Shown: in pieces, positions 8,287-18,063 of the stretch | How the letters are laid out: each line of letters opens with the position of its first letter | Position numbering within the stretch: the stretch's first letter is position 1 | Source of the DNA: Sphingobium sp. KCTC 72723 | GTDB taxonomy: Bacteria > Pseudomonadota > Alphaproteobacteria > Sphingomonadales > Sphingomonadaceae | Assembly: GCF_014280435.1 (NCBI RefSeq) | Contig: NZ_CP060388.1 | Coordinates: 992,001 to 1,056,000, forward strand | Direction of reading: 5' to 3' | DNA length: 64,000 bases | Notes under the pieces: generated by a model | The model's input: the letters and a program-made list of their open reading frames with translations, nothing else | The model's database searches: none | Told to the model about the DNA's origin: nothing | Made by a program: the position numbers and the translations under genes

Positions 8287-10350
8287 CTACCCCCCGCGCA
8301 GCAATCCCACCGCCGCATCCCGCTCGAACAGATACAGGCACACCCGCGCCGCCTGCCCGCGCGCACTGTCCAACCCGCCATCCCGGTCGATCAGCAGATG
8401 CGCGTCATCCCGCGCCGGGTCGATCAGCGCCGCCACATGCTCCGGCGTCGCCAGCTTCAACTGCGCCTCGCCCGACTGCCGCGTGCCAAGCACTTCGCCA
8501 GCCCCGCGCAGCTTCAAATCCTCCTCTGCAATGCGGAAACCATCATTGGTTTCCCGCATCAGCGCCAGCCGCGCCCGCGACGTCTCGCCCAGCGCATTGC
8601 CGCGCAGCAGCAGGCAGACCGACGGCTTGTCACCCCGCCCCACCCGCCCCCGCAACTGGTGCAACTGCGCCAGCCCGAACCGTTCGGCCCCCTCGATGAT
8701 GATCAGGCTGCTGTTAGGCACGTCGACGCCCACTTCGATCACCGTCGTCGCCACCAATATCTGGGTGCGGTTGGCGGCGAATGCTTCCATCGCCGCATCC
8801 TTGTCCACGCCCTTCATCCGGCCATGGACCAGCCCCACCCGATCCCCGAACCGGCCGCGCAAGGATTCCGCCCGTGCCTCCGCCGCCGCCTGATCGCTCG
8901 TCTCGCTTTCCTCGACCAGCGGACATACCCAATAGGCCTGCCCCCCACCCTCGACATGCCGCGCCAGCGCGTCGACCACCTCGTCCAGCCGACTGGCGGC
9001 CATCACCACCGTCTGGATCGGCTGTCGCCCCGGCGGCATCTCGTCCAGCTTGGACACTTCCATTTCGCCATAATAGGTCAGCGTCAGCGTGCGCGGGATC
9101 GGCGTCGCCGTCATCACCAGCAGGTGCGGCGCGCGTTCCGCCTTGGACGCCAGCAACATCCGCTGCGCCACGCCGAACCGATGCTGCTCGTCGATCACGG
9201 CCAGCCCCAGCGCCCTATACTGCACCGCTTCCTGAAAAATCGCATGGGTGCCGACCAATATGTCGATGCTGCCATCGGCCAGCCCCATCAGCGTGGCTTC
9301 GCGGACCTTGCCCTTCTCCCGCCCGGTCAGAATGGCAATCTCCACCGGCAGGCCCGACGCCATTTTGCGCAGCGTCTCATAATGTTGCCGCGCCAATATC
9401 TCGGTCGGGGCCAGCATCGCCCCCTGCATCCCGGCCTCGACCGTGTTGAGCAACGCCATCAATGCCACCAGCGTCTTGCCCGACCCCACATCGCCTTGCA
9501 GCAGGCGCAGCATCGGCGTCCCCTGCGCCATGTCGCCTTCAATCTCCGCGCTCGCCCGACGCTGCGCGCCCGTCGGCGCGAACGGCAGCTTGAGCCTGTC
9601 GCGCAACCGACCGTCGCCCTGTATCGGCACGCCCCGCCGCCGCCGCGACGATTGCCGCACCAGCATCAGCGCCAACTGCCCGGCGAATATCTCATCATAG
9701 GCCAGCCGCTCGCGCGCCTGCGCGTCCCCCGGATCGGCATGAACTCGCCCCAGCGCCTCCCGCCATGTCGGCCAGCCCCGCTGCGCCAGCAAACTCGGCT
9801 CGATCCATTCGGGCAGGTCCGGCGCGCGCATCATCGCCTGGTTCACCAGATCGCGCATCCGGTTGTTGGTCAGCCCCTCCGACAGGCCATAGACGCTTTC
9901 GCGCGCAGGGATCGTCGCGGCTTCTTCGGGCGGCAGCACATAGTCGGGATGGACCATCTGCAAATTGTCGCCATAGGCTTCCAGCTTGCCCGACACGAAT
10001 TTCGTCTCGCCCAGCGGCAGCAACTTGCGCGGCCACGCGCTGTTCTTGCCGAAATAGGTCAGCGATACCGGATTGCCATGCCGGTCCGTCGCATGGACGC
10101 GAAACGGCGCGCGCGCGCTCCCGCTGGCGCGATAATCCACCGGCGTCAGTTCGATGCCGATCACCCGCCCGGCATCGGCCATGTCCAGTTCGTCGGTCAG
10201 CTTGCGATCGACCCAACTGACCGGCAGGTGAAAGGCAATATCGACAGCCCGCGCCAGCCCCAGCCGCTCCAGCGGACGGGCCATCGCCGGGCCAATGCCC
10301 TTAAGGACAGAGATTTCGGCAAAGAGCGGATTGAGAATATCGGGTCGCAT
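8287..10350 (-). CDS. recG: ATP-dependent DNA helicase RecG
   Basis: RecG regresses stalled replication forks and processes Holliday junctions and R-loops. The 687-residue product begins with a helix-hairpin and wedge (OB-fold) domain (VLKGIGPAMARPLERLG). The superfamily 2 core follows: Walker A GDVGSGKT, DEQH box (IDEQHRFG), TATPIPRTL, and motif VI QLRGRVGRG. The ATG at 10350 (MRPDILNPLF) is preferred over an earlier one at 10392, which only adds a low-complexity tail. It is divergent from sdhE. Confidence 0.96.
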   Translation of the reverse strand: MRPDILNPLFAEISVLKGIGPAMARPLERLGLARAVDIAFHLPVSWVDRKLTDELDMADAGRVIGIELTPVDYRASGSARAPFRVHATDRHGNPVSLTYFGKNSAWPRKLLPLGETKFVSGKLEAYGDNLQMVHPDYVLPPEEAATIPARESVYGLSEGLTNNRMRDLVNQAMMRAPDLPEWIEPSLLAQRGWPTWREALGRVHADPGDAQARERLAYDEIFAGQLALMLVRQSSRRRRGVPIQGDGRLRDRLKLPFAPTGAQRRASAEIEGDMAQGTPMLRLLQGDVGSGKTLVALMALLNTVEAGMQGAMLAPTEILARQHYETLRKMASGLPVEIAILTGREKGKVREATLMGLADGSIDILVGTHAIFQEAVQYRALGLAVIDEQHRFGVAQRMLLASKAERAPHLLVMTATPIPRTLTLTYYGEMEVSKLDEMPPGRQPIQTVVMAASRLDEVVDALARHVEGGGQAYWVCPLVEESETSDQAAAEARAESLRGRFGDRVGLVHGRMKGVDKDAAMEAFAANRTQILVATTVIEVGVDVPNSSLIIIEGAERFGLAQLHQLRGRVGRGDKPSVCLLLRGNALGETSRARLALMRETNDGFRIAEEDLKLRGAGEVLGTRQSGEAQLKLATPEHVAALIDPARDDAHLLIDRDGGLDSARGQAARVCLYLFERDAAVGLLRGG

Positions 10351-10436
10351 GGCTATCTGACGCGCTCTACCTGAAGCCGGATGGTCATACAAATGCCCGA
10401 TCCGCGTTTTTGCCGCGCCCGCAAAAGGAACAAATT

Positions 10437-10703
10437 GTGAACGATGATCCCCAGATGCGCCGCCTGAAATTCCGCGCCTGGCACCGTGGCACGCGCGAAT
10501 CGGATTATGCTGTCGGCGGTTTCTTCGAACGCTATCATATGGAATGGGACGCGCAGGAAATCGCCTGGTTCGAACGGTTCATGGATGAACAGGACGCCGA
10601 CATCATCGGCTGGGCGCTCGGCACCATCCCCGTGCCGGACGAATGGAAAGGCCCGATGATGGACAAGTTCCTAAAACTCGATTTCGTCAAAATCCAGAAC
10701 TGA
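10437..10703 (+). CDS. sdhE: FAD assembly factor SdhE (DUF339)
   Basis: A small five-helix protein of about 88 residues that promotes covalent flavinylation of succinate dehydrogenase SdhA. The family signature RGxxE is visible as HRGTRESD, followed by the acidic helix IAWFERFMDEQDADIIGWA. A GTG at 10437 is the likely start: it has an AGGA ribosome-binding site seven bases upstream, whereas the earlier in-frame TTG at 10410 has none. In many alphaproteobacteria this gene lies between recG and mfd, as it does here. Confidence 0.92.
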   Translation: MNDDPQMRRLKFRAWHRGTRESDYAVGGFFERYHMEWDAQEIAWFERFMDEQDADIIGWALGTIPVPDEWKGPMMDKFLKLDFVKIQN

Positions 10704-10708
10704 CACAT

Positions 10709-10820
10709 CCTCCCCTGCAAGGGGAGGTGGCAGGGCGCAGCCTTGACGGAGGGGTGTCCCCCTCTCGATAGCACGACACCCCTCCACCACTTCGTGGTCC
10801 CCCTCCCCTTGCAGGGGAGG
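10709..10820. repeat. Composite palindromic repeat between sdhE and mfd
   Basis: The element is bounded by two 19-bp palindromes (CCTCCCCTGCAAGGGGAGG at 10709-10727 and CCTCCCCTTGCAGGGGAGG at 10802-10820). Inside are a further inverted pair (GGAGGGGTGTC 10748-10758 / GACACCCCTCC 10775-10785) and a small hairpin (ACCAC-TTC-GTGGT, 10787-10799). The whole can fold as one long stem. It has the form of the dispersed intergenic repeats of sphingomonads and ends 17 bases before the mfd ATG. Confidence 0.75.
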
Positions 10821-10837
10821 ATATAAGAGCAAACAAC

Positions 10838-13800
10838 ATGACCGATCTCCAAAAAATCCTCCGCGCCAAAGCGCCGCTAACCCTGTCGGGCGTCCCCGCC
10901 GGGTTCCAGCCCTGGCTGCTGGCCGACATTGCCCGCGCGGCCTATGGATCGGGCGCGGGCCGCGCTGTGTTCGTCGCGTCGGACGAGCAACTGATGCGCG
11001 CGGTCGCGGAAACGGCGCATTATTTCGCGCCAGAGATTGAGATCATTGAAATCCCCGCCTGGGATTGCCTGCCCTATGACCGGGCCAGCCCGTCGCTGCG
11101 CGCCGCCTCGGCCCGGCTCGCGGGCCTCCATGCGTTGCAGGCACCACCCAAAGCCCCGCAACTCGTCCTCACCACCCTCAATGCCCTGACCCAGCGCACC
11201 CTCACCCCCTTCCGCGTCCGCCAGCTTGTCGCCCGGCTCGCGCCCAAGGAACGGATCGCCATCACGCGCCTCGCCGAAATGCTGCAATCCAATGGCTATG
11301 TCCGCACCGACACCGTGCATGACCGGGGCGAGTTCGCGATTCGCGGCGGCATTGTCGATCTGTTCCCCGGTGGCGAGGATCAACCGTTCCGCCTCGACTT
11401 TTTCGGCGATGAAATCGAAACCGTCCGCCGCTTCGACCCCACCGACCAGCGGACCACCGGCAATGTCGATGGCTTCACCCTCCTCCCCGCCTCCGAAGCG
11501 CTGCTGGACGAGGACACGATCAAGCGTTTCCGCAGCCGCTACCGCGAAACCTTCGGCGCGACCGCAACCGGCGATCCGCTCTATCAGGCGGTGAGCGAAG
11601 GCCGCCGCCTTGCCGGCATGGAACATTGGCTCCCTTTGTTCGAGGAGAAGCTGGTTCCGCTGACCGATCATCTGGGCGACACCGCCGTCATCATCCGCGA
11701 TCCCGGCGTGGCTGGCGCAGCAAACGGCCGGTTCGAATCGATCCGCGACTATCACGCCAACCGCATCCAGGCGAAATCGTCCGACCCCGGCGCCTATCGC
11801 CCGCTCAAGCCCGAATCGCTGTATCTCGATGCAGCGGAATGGAACGCCGCCGTCGCCACTCTGCCGATGCACGCGGCCACGCCCTTCCATGAGCCGGAAA
11901 GCGCGACCGTGCTGGACTTCGCCGTGGATGGTCCCCGCGATTTCGCCCCCGAACGCGCGCAGAACGCCAATATCTACGAAGCCGTCGCCAAACATCTGGC
12001 CTCGCTCGCCACCAAGAAGAAAAAGATCGTCATCGCCAGCTATTCGGTCGGCGCGCGCGAACGGCTGTCGGGCCTGCTCCTCGACCATGGCGTCAAACGC
12101 ATCGCCGCTGCCGATGGCTGGCAGGAAGCGCTGGGCATCGCCGCGGGGGGCAGCGTTACGCTGACCGTCCTGCCGCTCGACCATGGCTTTACCGCGCCCG
12201 ATGTCGCGGTGCTGACCGAACAGGATATGCTGGGCGACCGCCTCGTCCGCCGCGCCAAGCGCAAGAAAAGCGCCGACGCCTTCCTACAGGAACTGGCGAC
12301 CCTCTCGCCCGGCGACCTCGTCGTTCATATGGACCATGGCATCGGCCGCTATGAAGGACTGACCCAGATCCCGGTCAGCAAAACCGCGCATGATTGCGTC
12401 GCGCTCAGCTATGCGGGCGGCGACAAGCTGTTCGTGCCGGTCGAAAATCTCGAAGTCCTCTCCCGCTACGGTTCCGACAGCGACGGCGTGTCGCTCGACC
12501 GGCTGGGCGGCGAAGCATGGCAACGGCGCAAGGCCAAGATGAAGGAGCGCATCCGCGAAATCGCGGGTGAACTGCTCAAGACCGCCGCCGTGCGCGCCCT
12601 GCGTTCCGCCACCATCGCCGAACCCGACAGCGCGGGCTATCCCGCCTTCGTCGATCGCTTCCCCTATCAGGAAACCGACGATCAGGACCGCGCGATCAGC
12701 GACGTGATAGAGGATCTGGCGTCGGGCAAGCCGATGGACCGCCTCGTCTGCGGCGATGTGGGCTTCGGCAAGACCGAAGTCGCCCTGCGCGCCGCCTTCG
12801 TCGCCGCCATGTCAGGGATGCAGGTCGTCGTCATATGCCCGACGACCCTGCTCGCGCGCCAGCATCATATGCAATTTGAGGAGCGCTTTCGCGGCTTCCC
12901 CGTCAATATCGGCCGTCTCTCCCGCCTTGTCCCCGACAAGGAAGCCAAGAGCGTCAAGGCGGGCCTTGCCGACGGCACGATCGACATCGTCGTCGGCACT
13001 CATGCGCTGCTGGCCAAGGGTCTGGAATTCAAACGCCTCGGCCTCGTCATCGTCGATGAGGAACAAAGGTTCGGCGTCACCCACAAGGAACGGTTGAAGT
13101 CGCTCAAGACCGACGTCCATGTCCTGACGCTGACCGCCACGCCCATCCCGCGCACGCTTCAGATGGCAATGTCGGGCCTGCGCGAATTGTCGGTCATTCA
13201 GACCCCGCCGGTCGATCGCCTCGCCGTGCGCACCTACATCATGCCCTGGGATGGCGTGGTCATCCGCGAAGCGCTGCTGCGCGAACATTATCGCGGCGGG
13301 CAGAGCTTCTTCGTTGTCCCCCGCATCACCGACCTGACGGAGATCGAGGAATTTCTGCGCAACGATGTGCCGGAAATAAAGGCCATCGTCGCCCATGGCC
13401 AGATGTCGCCGACGCAGGTGGAAGAACGCATGTCGGCCTTTTACGACAAGCGCTACGACGTGCTGCTCTCGACCACCATCGTCGAATCCGGGCTGGACAT
13501 TCCCAGCGCCAACACGCTCATCATCCACCGTGCCGACCGCTTCGGCCTGGCCCAGCTTTATCAGCTGCGCGGGCGCGTGGGCCGGTCGAAAACCCGCGCC
13601 TATGCCTATATGACCACGCCCGCCAACCGCATCATCACCGAAACGGCGGAAAAGCGGCTGAAAGTCCTTTCCGACCTCGACACGCTCGGCGCAGGGTTCC
13701 AGCTGGCCAGCCACGACCTCGACATTCGTGGCGCGGGCAATCTGGTGGGCGACGAACAATCGGGCCATATCCGCGAAGTCGGCTTCGAACTCTACCAATC

Positions 13801-14314
13801 GATGCTGGAAGAAGCGATCATGGACGCCAAGGCAGGCGGGGCCGGCCTTGAAATCCGCCGCGACAGCTTCTCGCCCCAGATCAGCGTCGATGCGCCGATC
13901 ATGATCCCCGACGATTATGTCCCCGACCTCGACCTGCGCATGGGCCTCTATCGCCGCCTCAACGATGTCGAGGACCGTCAGGGTCTGGAATCCTTCGCCG
14001 CCGAACTGATCGACCGTTTCGGCAAGCTGCCCGCGCCCACGCAAAACCTGCTCAAGATCATCGAGATCAAGCAAAATTGCGTGAAAGCCAACATCGCCAA
14101 GATCGACGTCGGGCAAAAGGGCGCTTTGGTCAGCTTCTTCGAGGACAGCTTCCCCAATCCTGCGGGACTCATCTCCTATATCCAGCGGCTCGACGGCGTG
14201 GCGCGGCTGCGCCCCGACAGCAAGATCGTGGTCAACCGCAATTGGGGCGATTCCGCCGCACGCCTCAACGGCGCGCTGCAATTGTCGAAGGGGCTGGCGA
14301 AAGCAGCGGGGTGA
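10838..14314 (+). CDS. mfd: Transcription-repair coupling factor Mfd
   Basis: Mfd removes RNA polymerase stalled at lesions and recruits UvrA. The 1158-residue product has the full layout: UvrB-like N-terminal module, the CarD-like RNAP-interaction domain (GDLVVHMDHGIGRYEGL), a RecG-like helicase core with Walker A GDVGFGKTEVA, DEEQ box (VDEEQRFGV), TATPIPRTL and QLRGRVGRS, and the C-terminal TRCF domain. The length agrees with the family. It follows sdhE after the composite repeat and is read in the same direction. Confidence 0.97.
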   Translation: MTDLQKILRAKAPLTLSGVPAGFQPWLLADIARAAYGSGAGRAVFVASDEQLMRAVAETAHYFAPEIEIIEIPAWDCLPYDRASPSLRAASARLAGLHALQAPPKAPQLVLTTLNALTQRTLTPFRVRQLVARLAPKERIAITRLAEMLQSNGYVRTDTVHDRGEFAIRGGIVDLFPGGEDQPFRLDFFGDEIETVRRFDPTDQRTTGNVDGFTLLPASEALLDEDTIKRFRSRYRETFGATATGDPLYQAVSEGRRLAGMEHWLPLFEEKLVPLTDHLGDTAVIIRDPGVAGAANGRFESIRDYHANRIQAKSSDPGAYRPLKPESLYLDAAEWNAAVATLPMHAATPFHEPESATVLDFAVDGPRDFAPERAQNANIYEAVAKHLASLATKKKKIVIASYSVGARERLSGLLLDHGVKRIAAADGWQEALGIAAGGSVTLTVLPLDHGFTAPDVAVLTEQDMLGDRLVRRAKRKKSADAFLQELATLSPGDLVVHMDHGIGRYEGLTQIPVSKTAHDCVALSYAGGDKLFVPVENLEVLSRYGSDSDGVSLDRLGGEAWQRRKAKMKERIREIAGELLKTAAVRALRSATIAEPDSAGYPAFVDRFPYQETDDQDRAISDVIEDLASGKPMDRLVCGDVGFGKTEVALRAAFVAAMSGMQVVVICPTTLLARQHHMQFEERFRGFPVNIGRLSRLVPDKEAKSVKAGLADGTIDIVVGTHALLAKGLEFKRLGLVIVDEEQRFGVTHKERLKSLKTDVHVLTLTATPIPRTLQMAMSGLRELSVIQTPPVDRLAVRTYIMPWDGVVIREALLREHYRGGQSFFVVPRITDLTEIEEFLRNDVPEIKAIVAHGQMSPTQVEERMSAFYDKRYDVLLSTTIVESGLDIPSANTLIIHRADRFGLAQLYQLRGRVGRSKTRAYAYMTTPANRIITETAEKRLKVLSDLDTLGAGFQLASHDLDIRGAGNLVGDEQSGHIREVGFELYQSMLEEAIMDAKAGGAGLEIRRDSFSPQISVDAPIMIPDDYVPDLDLRMGLYRRLNDVEDRQGLESFAAELIDRFGKLPAPTQNLLKIIEIKQNCVKANIAKIDVGQKGALVSFFEDSFPNPAGLISYIQRLDGVARLRPDSKIVVNRNWGDSAARLNGALQLSKGLAKAAG

Positions 14315-14508
14315 ACATCCTCCCGCCGAAAATGCGCGTAACTTCGGCGTAACTTGACTATTACTTTTCTGTAACCCGGCAACGGAAAAGCGGGGAAAAA
14401 GCGGGCCGGAAATGCCCCAGCGACGGTGTGAACTTCGCTGCGGTCCTTGCCCTTATTCCCTGCTGTCCTACCCAGACCGGATTTGCTAAAGCTTTGGGAA
14501 AGGGGAAT

Positions 14509-14910
14509 ATGACTATGGCTGTCGAACTGCTCGTGCTGGCCTGGGCCATGGTCCTGCTGCTCATCCACATCTTCGCCGCTGCACACGTCAAGACGAAGCA
14601 ATATGGCACCGACTGGAACATGGGCGCGCGCGACGAAAGCCTGCCGCCGCTCAACCCCCTTGCCGGGCGGCTGGCCCGCGCGCAGGCGAATTTTCAGGAA
14701 ACCCTGCCCATTGCCATCGTCGCGCTTATCGGCGTGGTGGTTGCCGGTCGATCGAGCGAAATGACGATGCTGGGCGCGCATATCTGGCTGGGCGCGCGCA
14801 TTGCCTATCTGCCGGTCTATGGCTTTGGCATCCCGAAAATCCGCACGCTGATCTTTCTTGTCAGCTTGGTCGGCCTCGGCATGGTCCTCTGGCCGCTGCT
14901 AACCCTCTAA
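14509..14910 (+). CDS. MAPEG family membrane protein
   Basis: The product is about 133 residues with four transmembrane helices and the MAPEG-type loop NMGARDE...PLNPLAGRLARAQANFQETLP. The conserved ER/AN-FQE segment after helix 1 is the glutathione-binding region in characterised relatives (membrane-associated glutathione/eicosanoid enzymes). The bacterial substrate is unknown. The ATG at 14509 has an AGGGGA site directly upstream; a longer form would add an unlikely leader. It overlaps the convergent EAL gene by four bases. Confidence 0.85.
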   Translation: MTMAVELLVLAWAMVLLLIHIFAAAHVKTKQYGTDWNMGARDESLPPLNPLAGRLARAQANFQETLPIAIVALIGVVVAGRSSEMTMLGAHIWLGARIAYLPVYGFGIPKIRTLIFLVSLVGLGMVLWPLLTL

Positions 14911-16922
14911 CCGGCCAGCACCAGCGCGATCAGGTCGGCGGACGACACCCCTGCCGACCGCAGAAATCCTTGATAATAATCGCACCCCTCACGCGCCAGC
15001 AGGTCAAGCTGCGTCTGCGTCTCGACCCCTTCGGCAACGACTTTAAGGCCCAGCGACTTGGCCATATGGATGACCCCGCGCACGATGATCCTGTCCCGCG
15101 CCGTCCCGGCAATATCCTGCGCCAGCCCGCTGTCGATTTTCAGGTAATCGAGCGGCAGGCTTTTGAGGTAGGCGAGGCTGGAATAGCCCGTCCCGAAATC
15201 GTCGATCGCCACCGCCAGCCCTTCGGCCCGCAGCGCCGTCAGCAGCGCCGTCGCCGAATCGACATCCTCGATCAAGCCGCTCTCGGTAATCTCCACCGTC
15301 AGGCGCGCACGCGGAAAACCGCTCCGGTCCACGATTTCCAGCAGGTCGGTCATGAAACCGGGCTGCGCAATATCGGCGGCGGTCACATTGATCGACAAAC
15401 GCAGCGCCGACAGCGCCCGTGGCCACGCCGCCGCCTGCCGCAACGCCTCATTCTGGATATGCGCCGACAGCGGCAGCATATAGTCCGACCGCTCGGCCGT
15501 AGCGAACAATATGCCCGCACCCAGCGGCCCATATTGCGGATGGTTCCACCGCGCCAGCGCCTCTACGCCGCTGATCTGTTCGGAATCCACCCGATATTGC
15601 GGCTGGAACACGATGCCGATTTCACCCCGGTCCAGCGCCAGCCGCAGGTCGGTTTCCAGCTTGTCCGGGTCGACCTGCCGACTATGGCGATCCGCCGACA
15701 GGATGCGAATCCCCTCCCCGCCCGCCTGCCTGGCATCGGCCAGCGCCGTCCCCGCCCGGCGCAGCAGGTGCGTTGCATCATCTTCCGGCCGCGCCTGCGC
15801 AATGCCGCACCGCGCAATCAGGCGGATCATATGATCCCCCGCGCTGAACGGTCGCCCGATCGCCGCGATCAATTGCCGCGCCAGAAATGTAGCCCGGTCG
15901 CTACCCGCCGCCTCGCCGGTCAGCCCGACCAGAAATTCGGTCCCCGCAATCCGCGCGACCATGGCACCGGGGGCCACATCATCGACCATCCGCTCGATCC
16001 GCCGCGCAATCCGCCCCAGCAGCGCGTCGCCGACCACCTGACCATAGGCCGCATTCATCCGGTCGAACTGGCTGATCGACAACAGCACGGCCGTCGTGGC
16101 AAGGCCAGCCCGCTGCTCCAGCCATTCCAGCGCCGCATGGCGCGACCGCAGCCCAGTCAGAACGTCGCGGCTCGCCAGATCGCGGTCATGCGCGTCCGAC
16201 AGCCATTCGACATCGGCCGCAACCACGCCATTTTCGACTCGCAAATGATGGACCAGCCGATTGCCCGGACGCCCCGGCAAGGCATGGGCCAGCGCCCCCG
16301 GACGCCCGGTGCGCATCATCGCTTTGAGCGCGACCAGCACCGCGCCCCGCTCGGCACGCGGCAGGCGGCGCACCAGCGCTCCCGGCGTCAGACGCGACGT
16401 CCCGATATCCAGATGCCGGGCCAGGCTTTCGCTCAGTTGCACCACCAAATCGCGCGGTCCCAATTCCCAATAGAGCGCATCGCCCCGGCGGATCCGCTGC
16501 GCGCGTCGGCTATGCGCCGCACCACCGCCGATCCGATCCACCAGCCGCTGCGCCGAACCCAATGCCGCTCGCAAGGACGCCTCGCTGAACGGGGCAGTCA
16601 GATAATGAGTCGCACCGGCCTCCAGCAATGCTGGAAGCATCGCTTCGTCCACGCCGTCCACCAGCACAAGCAAGGCACCTCCACCGGCCTCCATCGCTGG
16701 AACCAGCGGCGCCAGCAGTTTCTCCACGCTGCCCCCGCCCCGCATATCGACCAGCGCGACCTGCGCTTCGCTGCGCAGATAGCGTTGCGGCGCATCGCCT
16801 GCACGGCGCGCACCGATCGCACGCCAACCCACCAGCCCGACGGCATGGCACAGCCCGTCGCGGTCACCCGGCGACAGGATGAACAGGCTGCGTTGTCCCT
16901 CTGCGGTGCGATCCCCGCTCAC
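14907..16922 (-). CDS. EAL phosphodiesterase with degenerate GGDEF and receiver-like N-terminus
   Basis: The C-terminal EAL domain is complete: EALARWNHPQYG, the DDFGTGYSSL loop and VVAEGVET. It should therefore hydrolyse cyclic di-GMP to pGpG. The preceding GGDEF domain reads AGTEF (in RIAGTEFLVGL), lacking the catalytic glycine and aspartate, so it is probably a GTP-sensing or structural module. The N-terminal about 120 residues look like a response-receiver fold without a clear phospho-aspartate site. A GTG at 16922 with GGAGGA eight bases upstream is the preferred start; the ATG at 17036 would add 38 low-complexity residues and leave almost no room for the divergent moaA promoter. Confidence 0.88.
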   Translation of the reverse strand: MSGDRTAEGQRSLFILSPGDRDGLCHAVGLVGWRAIGARRAGDAPQRYLRSEAQVALVDMRGGGSVEKLLAPLVPAMEAGGGALLVLVDGVDEAMLPALLEAGATHYLTAPFSEASLRAALGSAQRLVDRIGGGAAHSRRAQRIRRGDALYWELGPRDLVVQLSESLARHLDIGTSRLTPGALVRRLPRAERGAVLVALKAMMRTGRPGALAHALPGRPGNRLVHHLRVENGVVAADVEWLSDAHDRDLASRDVLTGLRSRHAALEWLEQRAGLATTAVLLSISQFDRMNAAYGQVVGDALLGRIARRIERMVDDVAPGAMVARIAGTEFLVGLTGEAAGSDRATFLARQLIAAIGRPFSAGDHMIRLIARCGIAQARPEDDATHLLRRAGTALADARQAGGEGIRILSADRHSRQVDPDKLETDLRLALDRGEIGIVFQPQYRVDSEQISGVEALARWNHPQYGPLGAGILFATAERSDYMLPLSAHIQNEALRQAAAWPRALSALRLSINVTAADIAQPGFMTDLLEIVDRSGFPRARLTVEITESGLIEDVDSATALLTALRAEGLAVAIDDFGTGYSSLAYLKSLPLDYLKIDSGLAQDIAGTARDRIIVRGVIHMAKSLGLKVVAEGVETQTQLDLLAREGCDYYQGFLRSAGVSSADLIALVLAG

Positions 16923-17058
16923 TATTCTGGTCCTCCGGCATGACGCATCGTCACGCCTTAGCAACAAGGCGTTACCGACCTCTTGCGCGCCGGGCAACAC
17001 CGCATCATCCGGGGCGCTTGCACGGGGCCGGTCCATACCCTAGCTAAGGGGCATGGCC

Positions 17059-18063
17059 ATGGCCGAACCTTCACGCAATATGATGACCGACGGCCTTGGC
17101 CGCCGGATCAGCTATCTGCGCATTTCGGTCACTGACCGCTGCGACCTGCGCTGCCGTTATTGCATGGCCGAAAAAATGCAGTTCCTGCCAAAAAATCAGG
17201 TGCTGACGCTGGAGGAGATCGCCTTGCTGGCCGATCTGTTCGTGGCGCGCGGCATCGACAAGATCCGCCTGACCGGCGGTGAACCGCTGGTGCGCCGCGA
17301 CATTGGCGATCTGGTCCGCCGCATCGGGCGGCATCTGGGCAACGGCCTGGACGAACTGACCCTGACGACCAACGGCACCCGCCTGGCCGACCATGCCGAC
17401 ATGCTGTTCGATGCCGGGGTGCGCCGCGTGAATGTCAGCCTCGACAGCCGCGACCCGGCCCGCTTTGCTCATGTGACGCGCGGCGGCGACATCGACACCG
17501 TGCTGCGCGGCGTGGATGCGGCACGCGATGCGGGGCTGGCGGTCAAGATCAACATGGTGGCGCTCAAGGGCGTCAATGAGGATGAAATCCTGCCCATGCT
17601 CCACTGGTGCGACGCACAGGGTTTCGACCTGACGCTGATCGAAACCATGCCATTGGGTGAAACCGGCGAGGACCGCACCGACCATTATCTGCCGCTCACC
17701 AAAGTAGCCGACCAGATCGGGCAAAGCCACGCCCTGACCCCCTTGCCCCACCGCACCGGCGGCCCGGCGCGCTATCATGGGGTGGATGGCATGTCCGTGC
17801 GCCTCGGCCTCATCACACCACTGACCCGCAATTTCTGCGCCGACTGCAACCGCATCCGCATGACGTGCGAAGGAAAGATTTTCATGTGCCTGGGGCATGA
17901 GGACCATGTCGATTTCAAGGCGGCCCTGCGCGACGGTGGCCTGCCCGCCGTCGAACCGCTGATCGACCGGGCGCTGCGTTTGAAGCCGGCCGCTCATGAC
18001 TTTCGCATCGGCACAGGCGAAGGTGCCGCCACCACCCGCCACATGAGCGTCACCGGCGGATGA
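17059..18063 (+). CDS. moaA: GTP 3',8-cyclase (molybdenum cofactor biosynthesis)
   Basis: A radical-SAM enzyme that makes the first intermediate of molybdopterin from GTP. The N-terminal cluster motif is CDLRCRYC (CxxxCxxC) and the C-terminal GTP-binding cluster is FCADCNRIRMTC...C. The GG end typical of MoaA is present (SVTGG). Of two nearby ATGs, 17059 is preferred because AAGGGG lies seven bases ahead; for 17053 the spacing would be one base. No other moa genes lie nearby. The stop overlaps the nadK start (ATGA). Confidence 0.95.
   Translation: MAEPSRNMMTDGLGRRISYLRISVTDRCDLRCRYCMAEKMQFLPKNQVLTLEEIALLADLFVARGIDKIRLTGGEPLVRRDIGDLVRRIGRHLGNGLDELTLTTNGTRLADHADMLFDAGVRRVNVSLDSRDPARFAHVTRGGDIDTVLRGVDAARDAGLAVKINMVALKGVNEDEILPMLHWCDAQGFDLTLIETMPLGETGEDRTDHYLPLTKVADQIGQSHALTPLPHRTGGPARYHGVDGMSVRLGLITPLTRNFCADCNRIRMTCEGKIFMCLGHEDHVDFKAALRDGGLPAVEPLIDRALRLKPAAHDFRIGTGEGAATTRHMSVTGG

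Noticed and set aside
8251..10374. A 707-codon plus-strand frame opposite recG
   Set aside because: Antisense shadow of recG with Arg/Gln/His-rich composition.
12812..14281. A 489-codon minus-strand frame opposite mfd
   Set aside because: Antisense shadow of mfd without domain motifs.
14970..16943. A 657-codon plus-strand frame opposite the EAL gene
   Set aside because: Antisense shadow, very rich in Arg/Gln/Pro.
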